64,000 nt of DNA from Chitinophaga sp. CF418. Lineage in GTDB: Bacteria > Bacteroidota > Bacteroidia > Chitinophagales > Chitinophagaceae. Below are positions 27,601 to 35,826 of this stretch, piece by piece (position 1 is the stretch's first letter; each line of letters begins with the position of its first letter). Both the position numbers and the translations under genes were made by a program. The notes below the pieces were generated by a model that saw nothing but the letters and a program-made list of their open reading frames with translations, had not been told where the DNA came from and ran no database searches. The stretch covers positions 523,300-587,299 of the forward strand of contig NZ_FRCN01000003.1 in the NCBI RefSeq assembly GCF_900142925.1, read 5' to 3'.

Positions 27601-28292
27601 GTGAATTTGCTCTTATCAATGTCCTGGAAACCTGTCACCACTACTTCCTGCAGTTTGGTTGTTTTCTCCTGCAGTTGTATATTAATGACACCACTCTTAT
27701 AAGCAGCAACACTTACTTCCTGCTGCTGGTAACCGGTAAGATTGAATACCAGTATAGCATCGCCGGGAACGTTCTTCAGTTCGAAAGCACCTTTATCATT
27801 GGTAGTGGTCCCCCTGGTAGTGCCTTTAATGAGGATGGCCACTCCCGGCAGGGCTTCATTCTTAAGAGACATCACTGTACCTTTTACGTCCTGTGTGCGC
27901 TGGGCTACCTGCCGGTCGTTTTCCGGAACGGTAAGGTTGTCCATTTTTTTTTCAACGGGCCGTATCACTACGCGGTCATAGAGAACCGTATAGGATAGTG
28001 ACAGGGGCTTCAGTATTTTTTTCAACAGATCGCCCACTTTTTCATTGTGTGCGCTGACATCTACTTTGTTGGCCACTATCATCTTGTTGCCTGCATAGAT
28101 AAAAGATACTTCTGCGAGATTTCCGATCTTGTCAAGTGCTTCTTTTAATAACACATTCTTCAGTTCAAGTGAGATCTTCTTGTCGAGGGCATCCTGTATT
28201 CCTGAAGCAGCTGCCGGCACTGTGATGGTGTTTAGCAACACGAGTAGCGCGAGCGTTATCAGGTGGAGGGATAGGGTTGCCTTTTTAAGCAT
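24636..28292 (-). CDS. SusC/RagA family TonB-linked outer-membrane transporter with N-terminal STN domain
   Basis: This 1218-residue transporter has a signal peptide (about 1-30). An STN (secretin/TonB short N-terminal) domain lies at about 35-115 (LKNVLLKEALDKIGNLAEVS, LLKKILKPLSLSYTVLYDRV). A carboxypeptidase-regulatory-like domain (about 135-210, DVKGTVMSLKNEALPGVAIL) and the TonB plug (KLQEVVVTGFQDIDKSKFTG, PLWVVDNVVLEDVV, AAATALYGARAMNGVVVITT) follow, then a 22-strand-type barrel to the C-terminus. The STN domain is the part that signals to FecR-type anti-sigma factors in FecIRA systems, and a fecR and an ECF sigma gene lie directly upstream. It therefore probably both imports the substrate and reports it. 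6 bp separate it from susD. Confidence 0.96.
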   Translation of the reverse strand: MLKKATLSLHLITLALLVLLNTITVPAAASGIQDALDKKISLELKNVLLKEALDKIGNLAEVSFIYAGNKMIVANKVDVSAHNEKVGDLLKKILKPLSLSYTVLYDRVVIRPVEKKMDNLTVPENDRQVAQRTQDVKGTVMSLKNEALPGVAILIKGTTRGTTTNDKGAFELKNVPGDAILVFNLTGYQQQEVSVAAYKSGVINIQLQEKTTKLQEVVVTGFQDIDKSKFTGASARIKMDEARIDGMPDVSRMLEGRVAGVAIQNVSSTFGTAPKIRVRGATSINGDNKPLWVVDNVVLEDVVNISNDQLSSGDPTTLLGSAVAGLNPNDIESFDILKDAAATALYGARAMNGVVVITTKKGRAGAKPVVTYSGNYSTQLKPNYSNYNIMNSAQQMSVLAELERKGMLTSDILSRGDIGVYGKMYEMLNADDNGNFPLENTPAAKRKFLLRYASANTDWFDILFKTSFIQEHSLSVSSGTDKGQSYFSTSFYHDNGWTVADKVSRYTLNFRNNYKLSDRVSTGFSVLGSARQQRAPGALTRTSNPVEGQYDRDFDINPFSYALNTSRTLTAYDEQGNLEYFRRNYAPFNIINESANNYLNLSMMDLRLQGDFSWKVAKNLRYEFVGALRYVKSSREHQITENSNMANAYRAADNATIAENNKFLYHDPANPDALPMIVLPYGGFYNRTEDQLINFDFRNSLNYNATIGDRHSLTAMIGQQVKYADRQNSSNTGYGYQYNNGGVPFTDYRILKQTIESSFPYYGMSKDYDRFAAFYATATYAYNNKYNLTGTTRYDGSNRLGRSSTARWLPTWSVSASWNVDREDFIQNLGWVDYLALRASYGLTASMGPATNSNIVFQTVNSKRTHLDEVESVIKIAHLQNDDLTWEKLYTTNIGLDGTLFNRRLNFTIDAYSRKSFDLISIIKTSGIGGETFKAANYADMNSKGVEVLIGGDIIKKKNWGWKSNVTFGYNTNKITNAKNIPRIFDLVVAEGGNKEGYPVRGLFSLEYKGLDPHTGTPQFVNQHGDVSKDVFLQDLNTSHLVYQGPVDPPATGGFSNTFHYKGLSMNVFVTYQWGNKIRLYPAFKTAYSDLDAMPKEFYDRWIMPGDEKETQTPSILDGLEQVMLGGAYPYNNYNYSTARVAKGDMIRLKTVSLTWQLPATLLKRTALNNVTLTGAAINPWLIYSDKKLRGQDPEFFNTGGVAQPIQKQFTLSLKVGL

Positions 28293-28588
28293 CGGTTATG
28301 ATTTGATTTTGGTTCAGTTCGGGAAATAGAAATCCCATTACCGGTCCTTGTGAGGCCAGGGCAATAGGGCACCTGCTGCGGAGCAGTGCATGTTTATTTA
28401 CTGAGTTAACTTTAAGGGTATAGTTAACCGGATGGCGTTCGTTCCTGAGTCGTCATAATGCGATTTAGTTTGGTTGTGTGCAATATTTTATAAACTGGTC
28501 AAAAACAAGTTGGCTAGCATACTTTGGGTATGCTCAGTACATTTACTTAAGGTTTCAAGGCAGGTTAACTGTTAGTTGTGTCTTTTGT
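28293..28588. promoter_or_regulatory. fecR-susC intergenic region with small hairpin
   Basis: This 296-bp gap holds no plausible gene. A 7-bp inverted repeat (28516-28522 with 28528-28534) lies 54 bp past the fecR stop and is followed on the minus strand by a short T-rich stretch; it could be a weak terminator or attenuator before susC. No TAnnTTTG box was found, which would fit a susC promoter read by the ECF factor encoded upstream (inference). Confidence 0.35.
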
Positions 28589-29602
28589 CTAATGACAGTT
28601 ACCTCCGGCAATTATATAGCCGTTTCCATTTCTATCCTTATTGATTTTGGCGTTCAGCGACACTGCGATCAGATCGAGTGCCTTCTCCAGGTCATCCACA
28701 ATGTTTACATCTCCGTAAAATGCACAGTGTTGTATCCTTCCGTCTACTTTAATCTCTATATTATAGTACCTTTGCAGGTCGTTTACTACTTTTATTACTT
28801 CTTCACCATCGTAAATAAACCGTCCCTGCTGCTTCTGCGAATAAAACCTTGCATCGTCGGCGGCGTCAGACATTTCCAGCAAATGAGTGTTACTGTTATA
28901 TACCGCTCCTTTGTTGGCTGTGAGGATCACCTCTTTATCCTCCTGATTTTCTTCTCCTTTTGCTTCAACCTGTACCATTCCTGTAAGTACTACCACCCTG
29001 GCCTCTGTTACGTTCCTTGCTTCCATATTAAAGGAAGTACCCAGTACCTTAGTGCTGATCAGCGATGAAGCAACAATAAAAGGGTGTTTATCATCTTTTT
29101 GTACATTGAACAGCGCTTCTCCTGTAAGCGTTACGTTACGTTCTTTCCTGCCATAGTTACCGGTATACTTTAAGGTAGTTCCCGGTTCCAGGTAGGCGAC
29201 CGAACCATCAGGCAGTGTAACTGTTTTCCGTTGCGTCCCGGATGTAACCGAAAGCTGTTTTACGGGTTTTCTGAGCAGGCCCAGGATACCTGCCCCTACC
29301 GTCAGGATAATGATGGCTGCAGCGGCTACCTTCCAGCGACTGAAGCTGATCATCTTCACAACAGGTTCCGGTTCCCTGCGGGCGCTGATGCGCTGATGAA
29401 TCTTTTCCAGTATACGTTCTGAGTGTTCTCTTTCCAGTACAGGATCTTCGCTGAGCAGTTCTGTATTATAAGCTTCTGCTGCGACTTCCTGCAGGTCTGT
29501 AAGATCGTTTTCATTCAAATATTGCAGCAGCCAATCCCGGTCTTCCTGTTTCCACTCCTTTTGATGCAACAGTTGCTTGAGGTATTCCTTCCTGTTCTGC
29601 AC
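28589..29602 (-). CDS. FecR family anti-sigma factor
   Basis: This is a 337-residue inner-membrane regulator. The cytoplasmic N-terminal part (1-80) would bind the sigma factor. A single membrane segment lies at about 88-108 (VAAAAIIILTVGAGILGLL). The periplasmic FecR domain follows (about 118-225, KTVTLPDGSVAYLEPGTTLK, LTGEALFNVQKDDKHPFIVA), then a DUF4974-type C-terminal domain (GRFIYDGEEVIKVVNDLQRY) that would contact the STN domain of SusC. The first usable start is GTG at 29602; an in-frame stop lies just upstream and no ATG is near. It sits 205 bp after the ECF sigma gene and upstream of susC, completing a sigma/anti-sigma/transducer set. Confidence 0.93.
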   Translation of the reverse strand: MQNRKEYLKQLLHQKEWKQEDRDWLLQYLNENDLTDLQEVAAEAYNTELLSEDPVLEREHSERILEKIHQRISARREPEPVVKMISFSRWKVAAAAIIILTVGAGILGLLRKPVKQLSVTSGTQRKTVTLPDGSVAYLEPGTTLKYTGNYGRKERNVTLTGEALFNVQKDDKHPFIVASSLISTKVLGTSFNMEARNVTEARVVVLTGMVQVEAKGEENQEDKEVILTANKGAVYNSNTHLLEMSDAADDARFYSQKQQGRFIYDGEEVIKVVNDLQRYYNIEIKVDGRIQHCAFYGDVNIVDDLEKALDLIAVSLNAKINKDRNGNGYIIAGGNCH

Positions 29603-29807
29603 TATTTTGATGATTATTTACCCTAAATACGGCGACCCACAGGATGTGGGTGGGTGCGTTTACGAGAAATGTTATATATTCTTATTTATAATGTATCTTA
29701 CGGCAGTATGGTTGGTTTCTCCATGTATATTTAATTATATAATGGCACTGCCATTGGTTTTATGGCATTACATTCTCTTTCAATGACAGTCCATTATGGT
29801 TTACGAA

Positions 29808-30392
29808 CTAACTTTTCATGAACAAGAGGAGCAATAACACATATTTGTGTTCCTTATTCTTCTGTACGTATTCATTGATACGGGTCATCGCTATAGACAA
29901 ATGTTCCTTAACGGTATTTCTTGAAATCTTTAGTTCTTCTGCTACTTCATCATACGTTTTACCTTCCAGTTTACACAATGTGACAATCTTCTGTTTCTTG
30001 GGAGAAAGCTGGGAAATGGCATCTTCCAGTAAACGATATTGTTCTTCATAAGCAGCCGGATTATCCTCCCAGTTGCTTGTTTCAATATTCAGATTATATA
30101 ATTCCCTGTGAAAAGTATGTTCGCGCAGTTTCTTCCGGACATAGTCCACCGAGAGGTTAAAGCTAATCACAAACAACCATCCGGCAACGGATTGGCCGGC
30201 ATTAATGTCCTTTCTCTTTTCCCACAGGCGGGCATAGACCTCCTGCAAAATATCTTCTGTTGCAATGGGTTCCTTAACAAACTTGAAAATATTTCGATAG
30301 ACTGCCTGGTGATATTTCCAGTACAGGGCATCAAAGGCGCTTACATCATCTTCTATTAATCTTACTACTAACTCGGCATCTTGTGTATTCAT
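29808..30392 (-). CDS. RNA polymerase ECF-type sigma factor of the SusCD locus
   Basis: This 194-residue ECF sigma factor has region 2 at about 10-95 (FDALYWKYHQAVYRNIFKFV, ATEDILQEVYARLWEKRKDI, FVISFNLSVDYVRKKL) and region 4 at about 125-180 (LEDAISQLSPKKQKIVTLCK, YDEVAEELKISRNTVKEHLS). The C-terminus is hydrophobic (VLLLLLFMKS), as in many Bacteroidota ECF factors next to fecR genes. It probably activates the susC operon when the FecR protein encoded next door is relieved by substrate-loaded SusC. No consensus primary promoter was recognised upstream. Confidence 0.94.
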   Translation of the reverse strand: MNTQDAELVVRLIEDDVSAFDALYWKYHQAVYRNIFKFVKEPIATEDILQEVYARLWEKRKDINAGQSVAGWLFVISFNLSVDYVRKKLREHTFHRELYNLNIETSNWEDNPAAYEEQYRLLEDAISQLSPKKQKIVTLCKLEGKTYDEVAEELKISRNTVKEHLSIAMTRINEYVQKNKEHKYVLLLLLFMKS

Positions 30393-30684
30393 ATCACGTC
30401 GTTTATATAATTCGTACTTCCCAATACAAATTATACGGCAGTTTTAATGGCTCCGGGTTTTCATTACAATGTTAAATCTCCATCTTTTCGACATATAAAA
30501 TAGTAACAATTCTTTTTATTCTGCACTATTTTATAACAAAAAATTAAATTAAAAGTATTTGGAATGTATTTGCTACTGTAGAAAAGGGGAAAAGGTAAAA
30601 AGCAAAAAACAGGAGTTACCACTTTTAGTAGGTGGTAATCCTGTTTTTTGCTTTTTTACACAATCCCTGCAAGCAGGTAGCTTA
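30393..30684. other. Intergenic region between the protease and sigma genes
   Basis: This 292-bp gap contains the protease terminator (30597-30657) and, beyond it, the AT-rich leader of the sigma gene. The sequence near 30425-30435 approximates a -7 box (TATAATTTG on the minus strand) but its spacing is wrong for TAnnTTTG. Nothing else was seen. Confidence 0.5.
30597..30657 (-). terminator. Strong hairpin terminator of the metalloprotease gene (possibly bidirectional)
   Basis: A stem of about 24 bp with a single bulged base at 30615 pairs 30597-30622 with 30632-30655. The outer part is A/T-rich on both sides, giving a run of T residues at the 3' end of either transcript. It lies 28 bp past the stop of the minus-strand protease gene. 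No plus-strand gene enters from the left, so its working direction is minus. Confidence 0.8.
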
Positions 30685-32763
30685 TTATTGCTTGATGATC
30701 TTCCTTATTTCAGTATCCTTACCGTTGAATATCTTAATCAGGTATACGCCTTTGCTTACGCCTGACAGATCTATCTTCTCTCCGTTCACAATGCGTTTGG
30801 CAGGCAGTACGGTTCTGCCATCCAGCGCAAATACACTTACATATAGGAATCCTTCCTTCGTAGTTGCTGTAGTTCTTACAACCACATCATTTACAAACGG
30901 ATTCGGCAATACGTTCAGGGTAGTACCCAGTTTGCTTTCAGCAGCTGCGGAACTTATCTTCTCTATATACTGCAGTGTGCCTGTAGTACGTGCCGCTTTA
31001 GCGGTAGAAGGCTGGATCACAACGGAAGAGGTCCAGTCGTTCAGGTTCAGCGGCGCGCCATTGAGTGACAGGTCCACCAGGCAGGAGAAGTCACCTCTGA
31101 ACAGGTATGCATCGCCACCGAAGTTATCATCCTTGTAGAGAATTGCCTCATAACCACTGGCCACTTTCAGGGAAGAGATATCATCATTTATTACGCCTTT
31201 AGCCTGCAGCTGTGACAAGGTATAGCTACCTACAGTCAATCCAACAGCATATCCGCCATAGTTACAATCTTTATAAACTGTAGCTGCAGTAGTTGAAGCG
31301 ATGCTACCAGTAATAGCATAGCTACCCAGGGAACCATAGTTGGAATAACCTGTAGTAACCGGATCCAGGTAACCTGTACCGGTTACAGATATATAATAGG
31401 TACCGGCGCCCAGTGTAGCGCTGATAGATGCAGACAGTCCTGTAGGATTGCTGCTGGCCACCACGCTACCACCGCTGTTGTACAATGTAGCCAGGATGTC
31501 CAGGTTAGGCTGACGGGTAGGTGTTGCAAAATTCAGCGACACGGCACCACCACTGGTAGTAAAGCTATAGAAATCCACGTCACCGGTGCGTTCTATCACA
31601 CCATTGGTATTTACGGTACCACTACCGCTAATGTTTAATGCAACTGCCGCACCGGTAGATCCGCCTGCGTCATCTGTTCTGTAACCAACACCGTAGGTGC
31701 TGCTGGCAATTTTTGCCAGGTCGTCTTCCAGCTGGTTAGCACTGGCGTACTCACCTTTGCTCCATTGTACCACAGGTACATAGTAACCTACACCCATGAT
31801 AGGCGCCCAGTTGCCCTGACCTGCATAATAACCTTCTGCCGGAGTGGTACGGCCGTCGTGTGAAAGACCGAAAGTATGACCTACTTCATGGGAAGCAGCA
31901 TCACCAGCGCCTTTTACACCACCGTTAAACACCCAGCAAGGTGTTTCATTACCCCAGTTGAAAGAACCTACGTATGCAACACCACCAGCTCCCGGAGCAG
32001 CCGTATTGGTTGGTGTGAAGATGCAACGCATTCTCCTGTTGGCAGGATATGTATTATATACTGCTTCACTGTTGGTAACGTTCAGTTTGAAGGGACGGAA
32101 ATCTTCACTCACCAGCTCCCACACTTCCTGCTGCTGCGCTTCTGTAAGCGTTGTTGCCGCTGCATTGATAGGATTACCGTTGTTCCATAATGTACCTGAT
32201 ACGTACTGACCGTCAAAGTCCAGCAGTACCACGCCATTCGCTCCGGGAAGGCTTTGCAGTTCCGGCAGGGCCAGTGCACTCAGCACGCTGGTATTGGCAG
32301 GCGCTGTTCTTCCGGCTGTTTCTCCATCCGGTGCTTTGTTATAATCAATACACAAGAGTGCATCAATGGGTACTTCTTTTACATAGGCCGTACCTTTATC
32401 TGTATAGTATTTGTAACCTTTTTTGCTGCTGCGCAGGATGATATTTCCTGTTACCTCTCCGTCTTTTACCTGCAGGTAAAAGGAAGAACCAGGTGTGTTC
32501 TCAATCTCACCGATCACTGCCTCCATATTCTTACCATCTGTGTGGCGGGTATTCACTTTACCTGTCAGCACAGCGCCTGCGCCTATTTTGAGTTCTGTAG
32601 CACTTACCAATCTTGCATGTGGTTTTGTAGCCTGAGAGCGGATATCCTGCAGGAGGCCGGCAGGAGTTCCCAGACGATAAGGCTCTTTTTGTTGTGCATG
32701 TGTAACGGAAGCCGCCAGTAATGCTAATGACGTTCCTGCTATATATTTTAACATTTTGCTCAT
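30685..32763 (-). CDS. Secreted metzincin-type zinc metalloprotease with PPC, beta/gamma-crystallin and T9SS sorting domains
   Basis: This 692-residue exoprotease has a signal peptide (1-23, VTHAQ) and a propeptide-like region to about 170. The catalytic domain carries the metzincin motif HEVGHTFGLSHDG near residues 289-301 and a Met-turn-like IMGVGYY shortly after. A pre-peptidase C-terminal-type domain (about 390-480, DVDFYSFTTSGGAVSLNFAT) is followed by a beta/gamma-crystallin domain (about 497-585). The latter has both calcium-type motifs, NDDISS and NDWTSS. A T9SS type A sorting domain closes the protein (LNVLPNPFVNDVVVRT, GVYLIKIFNGKDTEIRKIIK). It lies at the 3' end of the exoenzyme cluster, 39 bp after the GH16 gene, and ends in a strong terminator. 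Confidence 0.9.
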   Translation of the reverse strand: MSKMLKYIAGTSLALLAASVTHAQQKEPYRLGTPAGLLQDIRSQATKPHARLVSATELKIGAGAVLTGKVNTRHTDGKNMEAVIGEIENTPGSSFYLQVKDGEVTGNIILRSSKKGYKYYTDKGTAYVKEVPIDALLCIDYNKAPDGETAGRTAPANTSVLSALALPELQSLPGANGVVLLDFDGQYVSGTLWNNGNPINAAATTLTEAQQQEVWELVSEDFRPFKLNVTNSEAVYNTYPANRRMRCIFTPTNTAAPGAGGVAYVGSFNWGNETPCWVFNGGVKGAGDAASHEVGHTFGLSHDGRTTPAEGYYAGQGNWAPIMGVGYYVPVVQWSKGEYASANQLEDDLAKIASSTYGVGYRTDDAGGSTGAAVALNISGSGTVNTNGVIERTGDVDFYSFTTSGGAVSLNFATPTRQPNLDILATLYNSGGSVVASSNPTGLSASISATLGAGTYYISVTGTGYLDPVTTGYSNYGSLGSYAITGSIASTTAATVYKDCNYGGYAVGLTVGSYTLSQLQAKGVINDDISSLKVASGYEAILYKDDNFGGDAYLFRGDFSCLVDLSLNGAPLNLNDWTSSVVIQPSTAKAARTTGTLQYIEKISSAAAESKLGTTLNVLPNPFVNDVVVRTTATTKEGFLYVSVFALDGRTVLPAKRIVNGEKIDLSGVSKGVYLIKIFNGKDTEIRKIIKQ

Positions 32764-32802
32764 AGGGTAAACTGTTTAACGTTTTTTAATAAAGGATCTG
32801 GT

Positions 32803-33972
32803 TTACAATTTGGTGATGCGGAACCAGTTAATGTTCCATCCACCTGATTGGGCGAAGATGCCGAAGTTGTAAGTACCGGCATTGATAGTAACGTTGTGCG
32901 ATACGGTAGTCCAGTTCTGCCATCCTCCTGTGGAAGGAATGTCCAGGTAACCGAGCACGCTTGCACCTGCATTTACATCCAGTGACAAACGGCCGCCGCC
33001 ATTCAGGCTGGCTACACGGTATTCTACCTTGTAGGTACCGCTGGTAGGAATAGTAACAGCAGGATATGCCATCCAGTCGCCGGTTTCAATATAACCTACA
33101 TTGGAACCGCCACCTGCATCAGTAGTAGCTTCGGTCTGTACACCTGACATAGCGCTATAAGACTCTGCCTGGATGGTAGTGGAGAAACCCGGATTGGTGC
33201 CGCCACCATTCTGGTATACTCTTACATAATCCACATACATTTTAGCCGGCAGCGCACCATTGTTCACTGTAAAGCCAGGCCAGTTACCGCCGATAGCAAA
33301 GTTGAGCAGGATAAAGAAATCCCGCTGAAACTCTTCGGTACTACCTACGTTGTTGGCAATGTTGATCACATTGTACTGTACTCCATCTACAAACCATTTA
33401 ATGGCGTTGGCGTCCCATTCAATGCTGTAGACATGGTACCCGGTTACATTCACGGGCGTAGTACTTCCATAGGAAGCATGGTTACCATCGGTGCCTGTCC
33501 AGTGTACAGTTCCATTTATTTCTGCATTTGTGTTCACATGTTCCAGGATATCTATTTCTCCGCAGGATGGCCATCCAACCTGACTGATGTTGCTACCCAG
33601 CATCCAGAATGCAGGCCAGGAGCCCTGGAAAGAGGGTATAGCGATACGGGCCTCTATCTTGCCGTATGTCCACGATTTTCTGCCCTGGGTTTTCATACGG
33701 GCAGAAGTATAGTTCATACCACCAAAGCTCTCCTGTTTGGCAGTGATCACCAGCTGACCATTTTCGATAGTAGCATTTTCCTGACGATAGTACTCTAATT
33801 CATTGTTGCCCCATCCGCCGGAACCGGTACCGGTTTCGAATACCCAATCGGGGCCTATACTGTTCGTAAATTCGTCCTGCCAGACCAGCTGCCAGTTCTG
33901 GGCTGATGCAGCGCTTCCTGCAAGCGCCAGACCAGCGGTTAACATGAGGGACAATTTTAGTGATCTCATCAT
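32803..33972 (-). CDS. GH16 family beta-glucanase (laminarinase-like) with C-terminal CBM6
   Basis: This 389-residue enzyme has a signal peptide (1-24, ASAQ). The GH16 catalytic domain spans about 25-255 (WQLVWQDEFTNSIGPDW, NELEYYRQENATIENG, YGKIEARIAIPSFQGSWPAF). The active-site motif is EIDILE, with nucleophile Glu139, Asp141 and acid/base Glu144 by family convention. A CBM6-type domain fills 266-389 (IQAESYSAMSGVQTEATTD, GGWNINWFRITKL). Such enzymes cleave beta-1,3 or mixed beta-glucans, for example in fungal walls. Unlike its neighbours it has no T9SS sorting domain, so it may stay periplasmic or leave another way. Its CBM6 is very similar to that of the GH18 gene 81 bp upstream, suggesting domain duplication. 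Confidence 0.92.
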   Translation of the reverse strand: MMRSLKLSLMLTAGLALAGSAASAQNWQLVWQDEFTNSIGPDWVFETGTGSGGWGNNELEYYRQENATIENGQLVITAKQESFGGMNYTSARMKTQGRKSWTYGKIEARIAIPSFQGSWPAFWMLGSNISQVGWPSCGEIDILEHVNTNAEINGTVHWTGTDGNHASYGSTTPVNVTGYHVYSIEWDANAIKWFVDGVQYNVINIANNVGSTEEFQRDFFILLNFAIGGNWPGFTVNNGALPAKMYVDYVRVYQNGGGTNPGFSTTIQAESYSAMSGVQTEATTDAGGGSNVGYIETGDWMAYPAVTIPTSGTYKVEYRVASLNGGGRLSLDVNAGASVLGYLDIPSTGGWQNWTTVSHNVTINAGTYNFGIFAQSGGWNINWFRITKL

Positions 33973-34053
33973 AAAAGGGTTTTGTTTTTAAATGGTTAAT
34001 AAAAGGGACTGTGTAAAAAGGGAAACACTCTCTGCCGGAGGCTACAGTTTATA

Positions 34054-35670
34054 TTATCTCTTCACGAATTTCTGGGTAACTTTCTTATCACCTTTCGTAT
34101 ATACCAGCAGGTAAGTACCGGCAGGAAGACCATCCACGCTGATGTTGCTGACACCGCCTTTGGCATTCAGCACCTGTTTACCGTTCAGGTCGTAGATAGT
34201 GATGATACCACCCGGCTGGTTGAAGTCACCTTTCAGGTTCAGTGAAGTAGCAACAGGGTTCGGGAATAATAAAGGTGCTTTTTCAGCAGCTTTGTTGTCA
34301 AACACCAGTTCTTTCTGACTTGTTGCAGCAACAGTAGCGGCAGCAGCAGATACTTTTGTAATACGGATCCAGTTGATGTTCCAGCCACCTGACTGTGCAT
34401 AGACACCTACAGAATAAGTGCCGGCAGTAGCAACATTCACGTTGTGTGAAATGGTGGTCCAGGTCTGCCATCCGCCGGTAACAGGTACGTTCAGGTAACC
34501 CAGTACAATAGAACCTGAATTAAGGTCAAGTGATAACTGACCGCCGGTGCTCTGGCTGGCTACCCTGTACTCTACCTTGTAAGTACCGGAAGTAGGGAAG
34601 TTGATGTTGGAATATGCCATCCAGTCTGCGGTTTCGATATAACCTACGTTAGAACCACCACCTTCGTCAGTGCAGGCTTCCACCTGTACGCCTGACATGG
34701 AAGTATAGCTTTCTGCCTGGATCAGTGTACCACCGGTAGGCGGAGGATTAGTACCACTACGGTCAAGCTTCACCTGGTAGATAGCACTCAGCAGGGAATT
34801 AGCATTGTTAACATCCTGAGACAGTTCCCACATCATGATACCACCACCCTGATCGAATGCCAGGTTGGTTTTGGATTTGATGGTAGGGATACCATTGTAG
34901 TAGTCGCTTCCGAAATAATCAGAATTTGGACTAGCACCTTGTGACAGCAATGTTGCATAGCTGTTCCATGAAGGACGGGCATAGAAAGGAACACCTAATA
35001 TGGCTTTTGCCTTAGGCAGTCCCCTGCCAACCCAGTAAGACAGCGACTGAGATGCATAATTGTAAGTAGAGTGTTCGTAATTATTATAGTCATAAGCCAT
35101 GAGGTTTAAGTAATCAACTACATTGAATACTCCATTGAGAATGCTGGCGCCACCGGTACCAACAACAGCTGCTGTAAGCAGTTTTCCCTGGTTATGAAGC
35201 GCAGTAGATAACTGCTGCATCAATGCCAGGTAGTTATTTGCAGATGCGCCATTATCCGGATATTCCCAGTCGATGTCCACGCCATCCAGTCCGTACTGGT
35301 TTACGAAACTGATCAAGGTATTGACAAAATTAGTACGATAGGTTGCATTTGCAGCAAGTGATTCAAATGCACCATCATCACCGTTGTTCCAACCACCCAC
35401 TGCTATCAGCACTTTCACACCATTGGCATGACCGCTGCTAACCAGGCTGGATAATTTAGAAGGATTTTCGATGGCCTGCAGGCCACCTGTAGAAGTTGGT
35501 AATGCGAAGGCGTAATTAATGTGCGTCAGTTTGCTGTACTGAATCGCACTTACACTGCCCGACCAGGAAGGCATATAGCCTACTACCTTGAACTGGGCAA
35601 ATGTCTGTACGGACATAAACGCACCTGCTGCCAGCAGCAGACACGCCTTGATCCATTTCGTTGTTTTCAT
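34054..35670 (-). CDS. GH18 family chitinase with CBM6 and T9SS sorting domain
   Basis: This 538-residue enzyme has a signal peptide (about 1-26). The GH18 TIM barrel spans about 27-305, with the substrate-strand motif VKVLIAVGGWNN and the complete catalytic motif DGVDIDWE (Asp129 to Glu136, Glu136 the proton donor). LMAYDYNN and the closing GGGIMMWELSQD are also visible. A CBM6-type domain follows (about 317-440), then a linker and a T9SS type A sorting domain (about 467-538, LLFPNPVATSLNL, KVTQKFVKR). It hydrolyses chitin-type beta-1,4-GlcNAc bonds outside the cell. It lies between the GH18-like gene (156 bp upstream) and the GH16 gene, consistent with attack on fungal or arthropod material. 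Confidence 0.94.
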   Translation of the reverse strand: MKTTKWIKACLLLAAGAFMSVQTFAQFKVVGYMPSWSGSVSAIQYSKLTHINYAFALPTSTGGLQAIENPSKLSSLVSSGHANGVKVLIAVGGWNNGDDGAFESLAANATYRTNFVNTLISFVNQYGLDGVDIDWEYPDNGASANNYLALMQQLSTALHNQGKLLTAAVVGTGGASILNGVFNVVDYLNLMAYDYNNYEHSTYNYASQSLSYWVGRGLPKAKAILGVPFYARPSWNSYATLLSQGASPNSDYFGSDYYNGIPTIKSKTNLAFDQGGGIMMWELSQDVNNANSLLSAIYQVKLDRSGTNPPPTGGTLIQAESYTSMSGVQVEACTDEGGGSNVGYIETADWMAYSNINFPTSGTYKVEYRVASQSTGGQLSLDLNSGSIVLGYLNVPVTGGWQTWTTISHNVNVATAGTYSVGVYAQSGGWNINWIRITKVSAAAATVAATSQKELVFDNKAAEKAPLLFPNPVATSLNLKGDFNQPGGIITIYDLNGKQVLNAKGGVSNISVDGLPAGTYLLVYTKGDKKVTQKFVKR

Positions 35671-35826
35671 GCTTTATGTTTTGAGGGATAAAAAATAAGC
35701 CGGTCATGAACCGCGCATGCCATATTACAAGTTCCACCATTGCCTCCGGACAGAGATGTGTTTCCCTTTATACGCTCATGTACAAGAAGTAAAGCAGAAC
35801 TTGTAACAAGGATATATTTCAAATGG

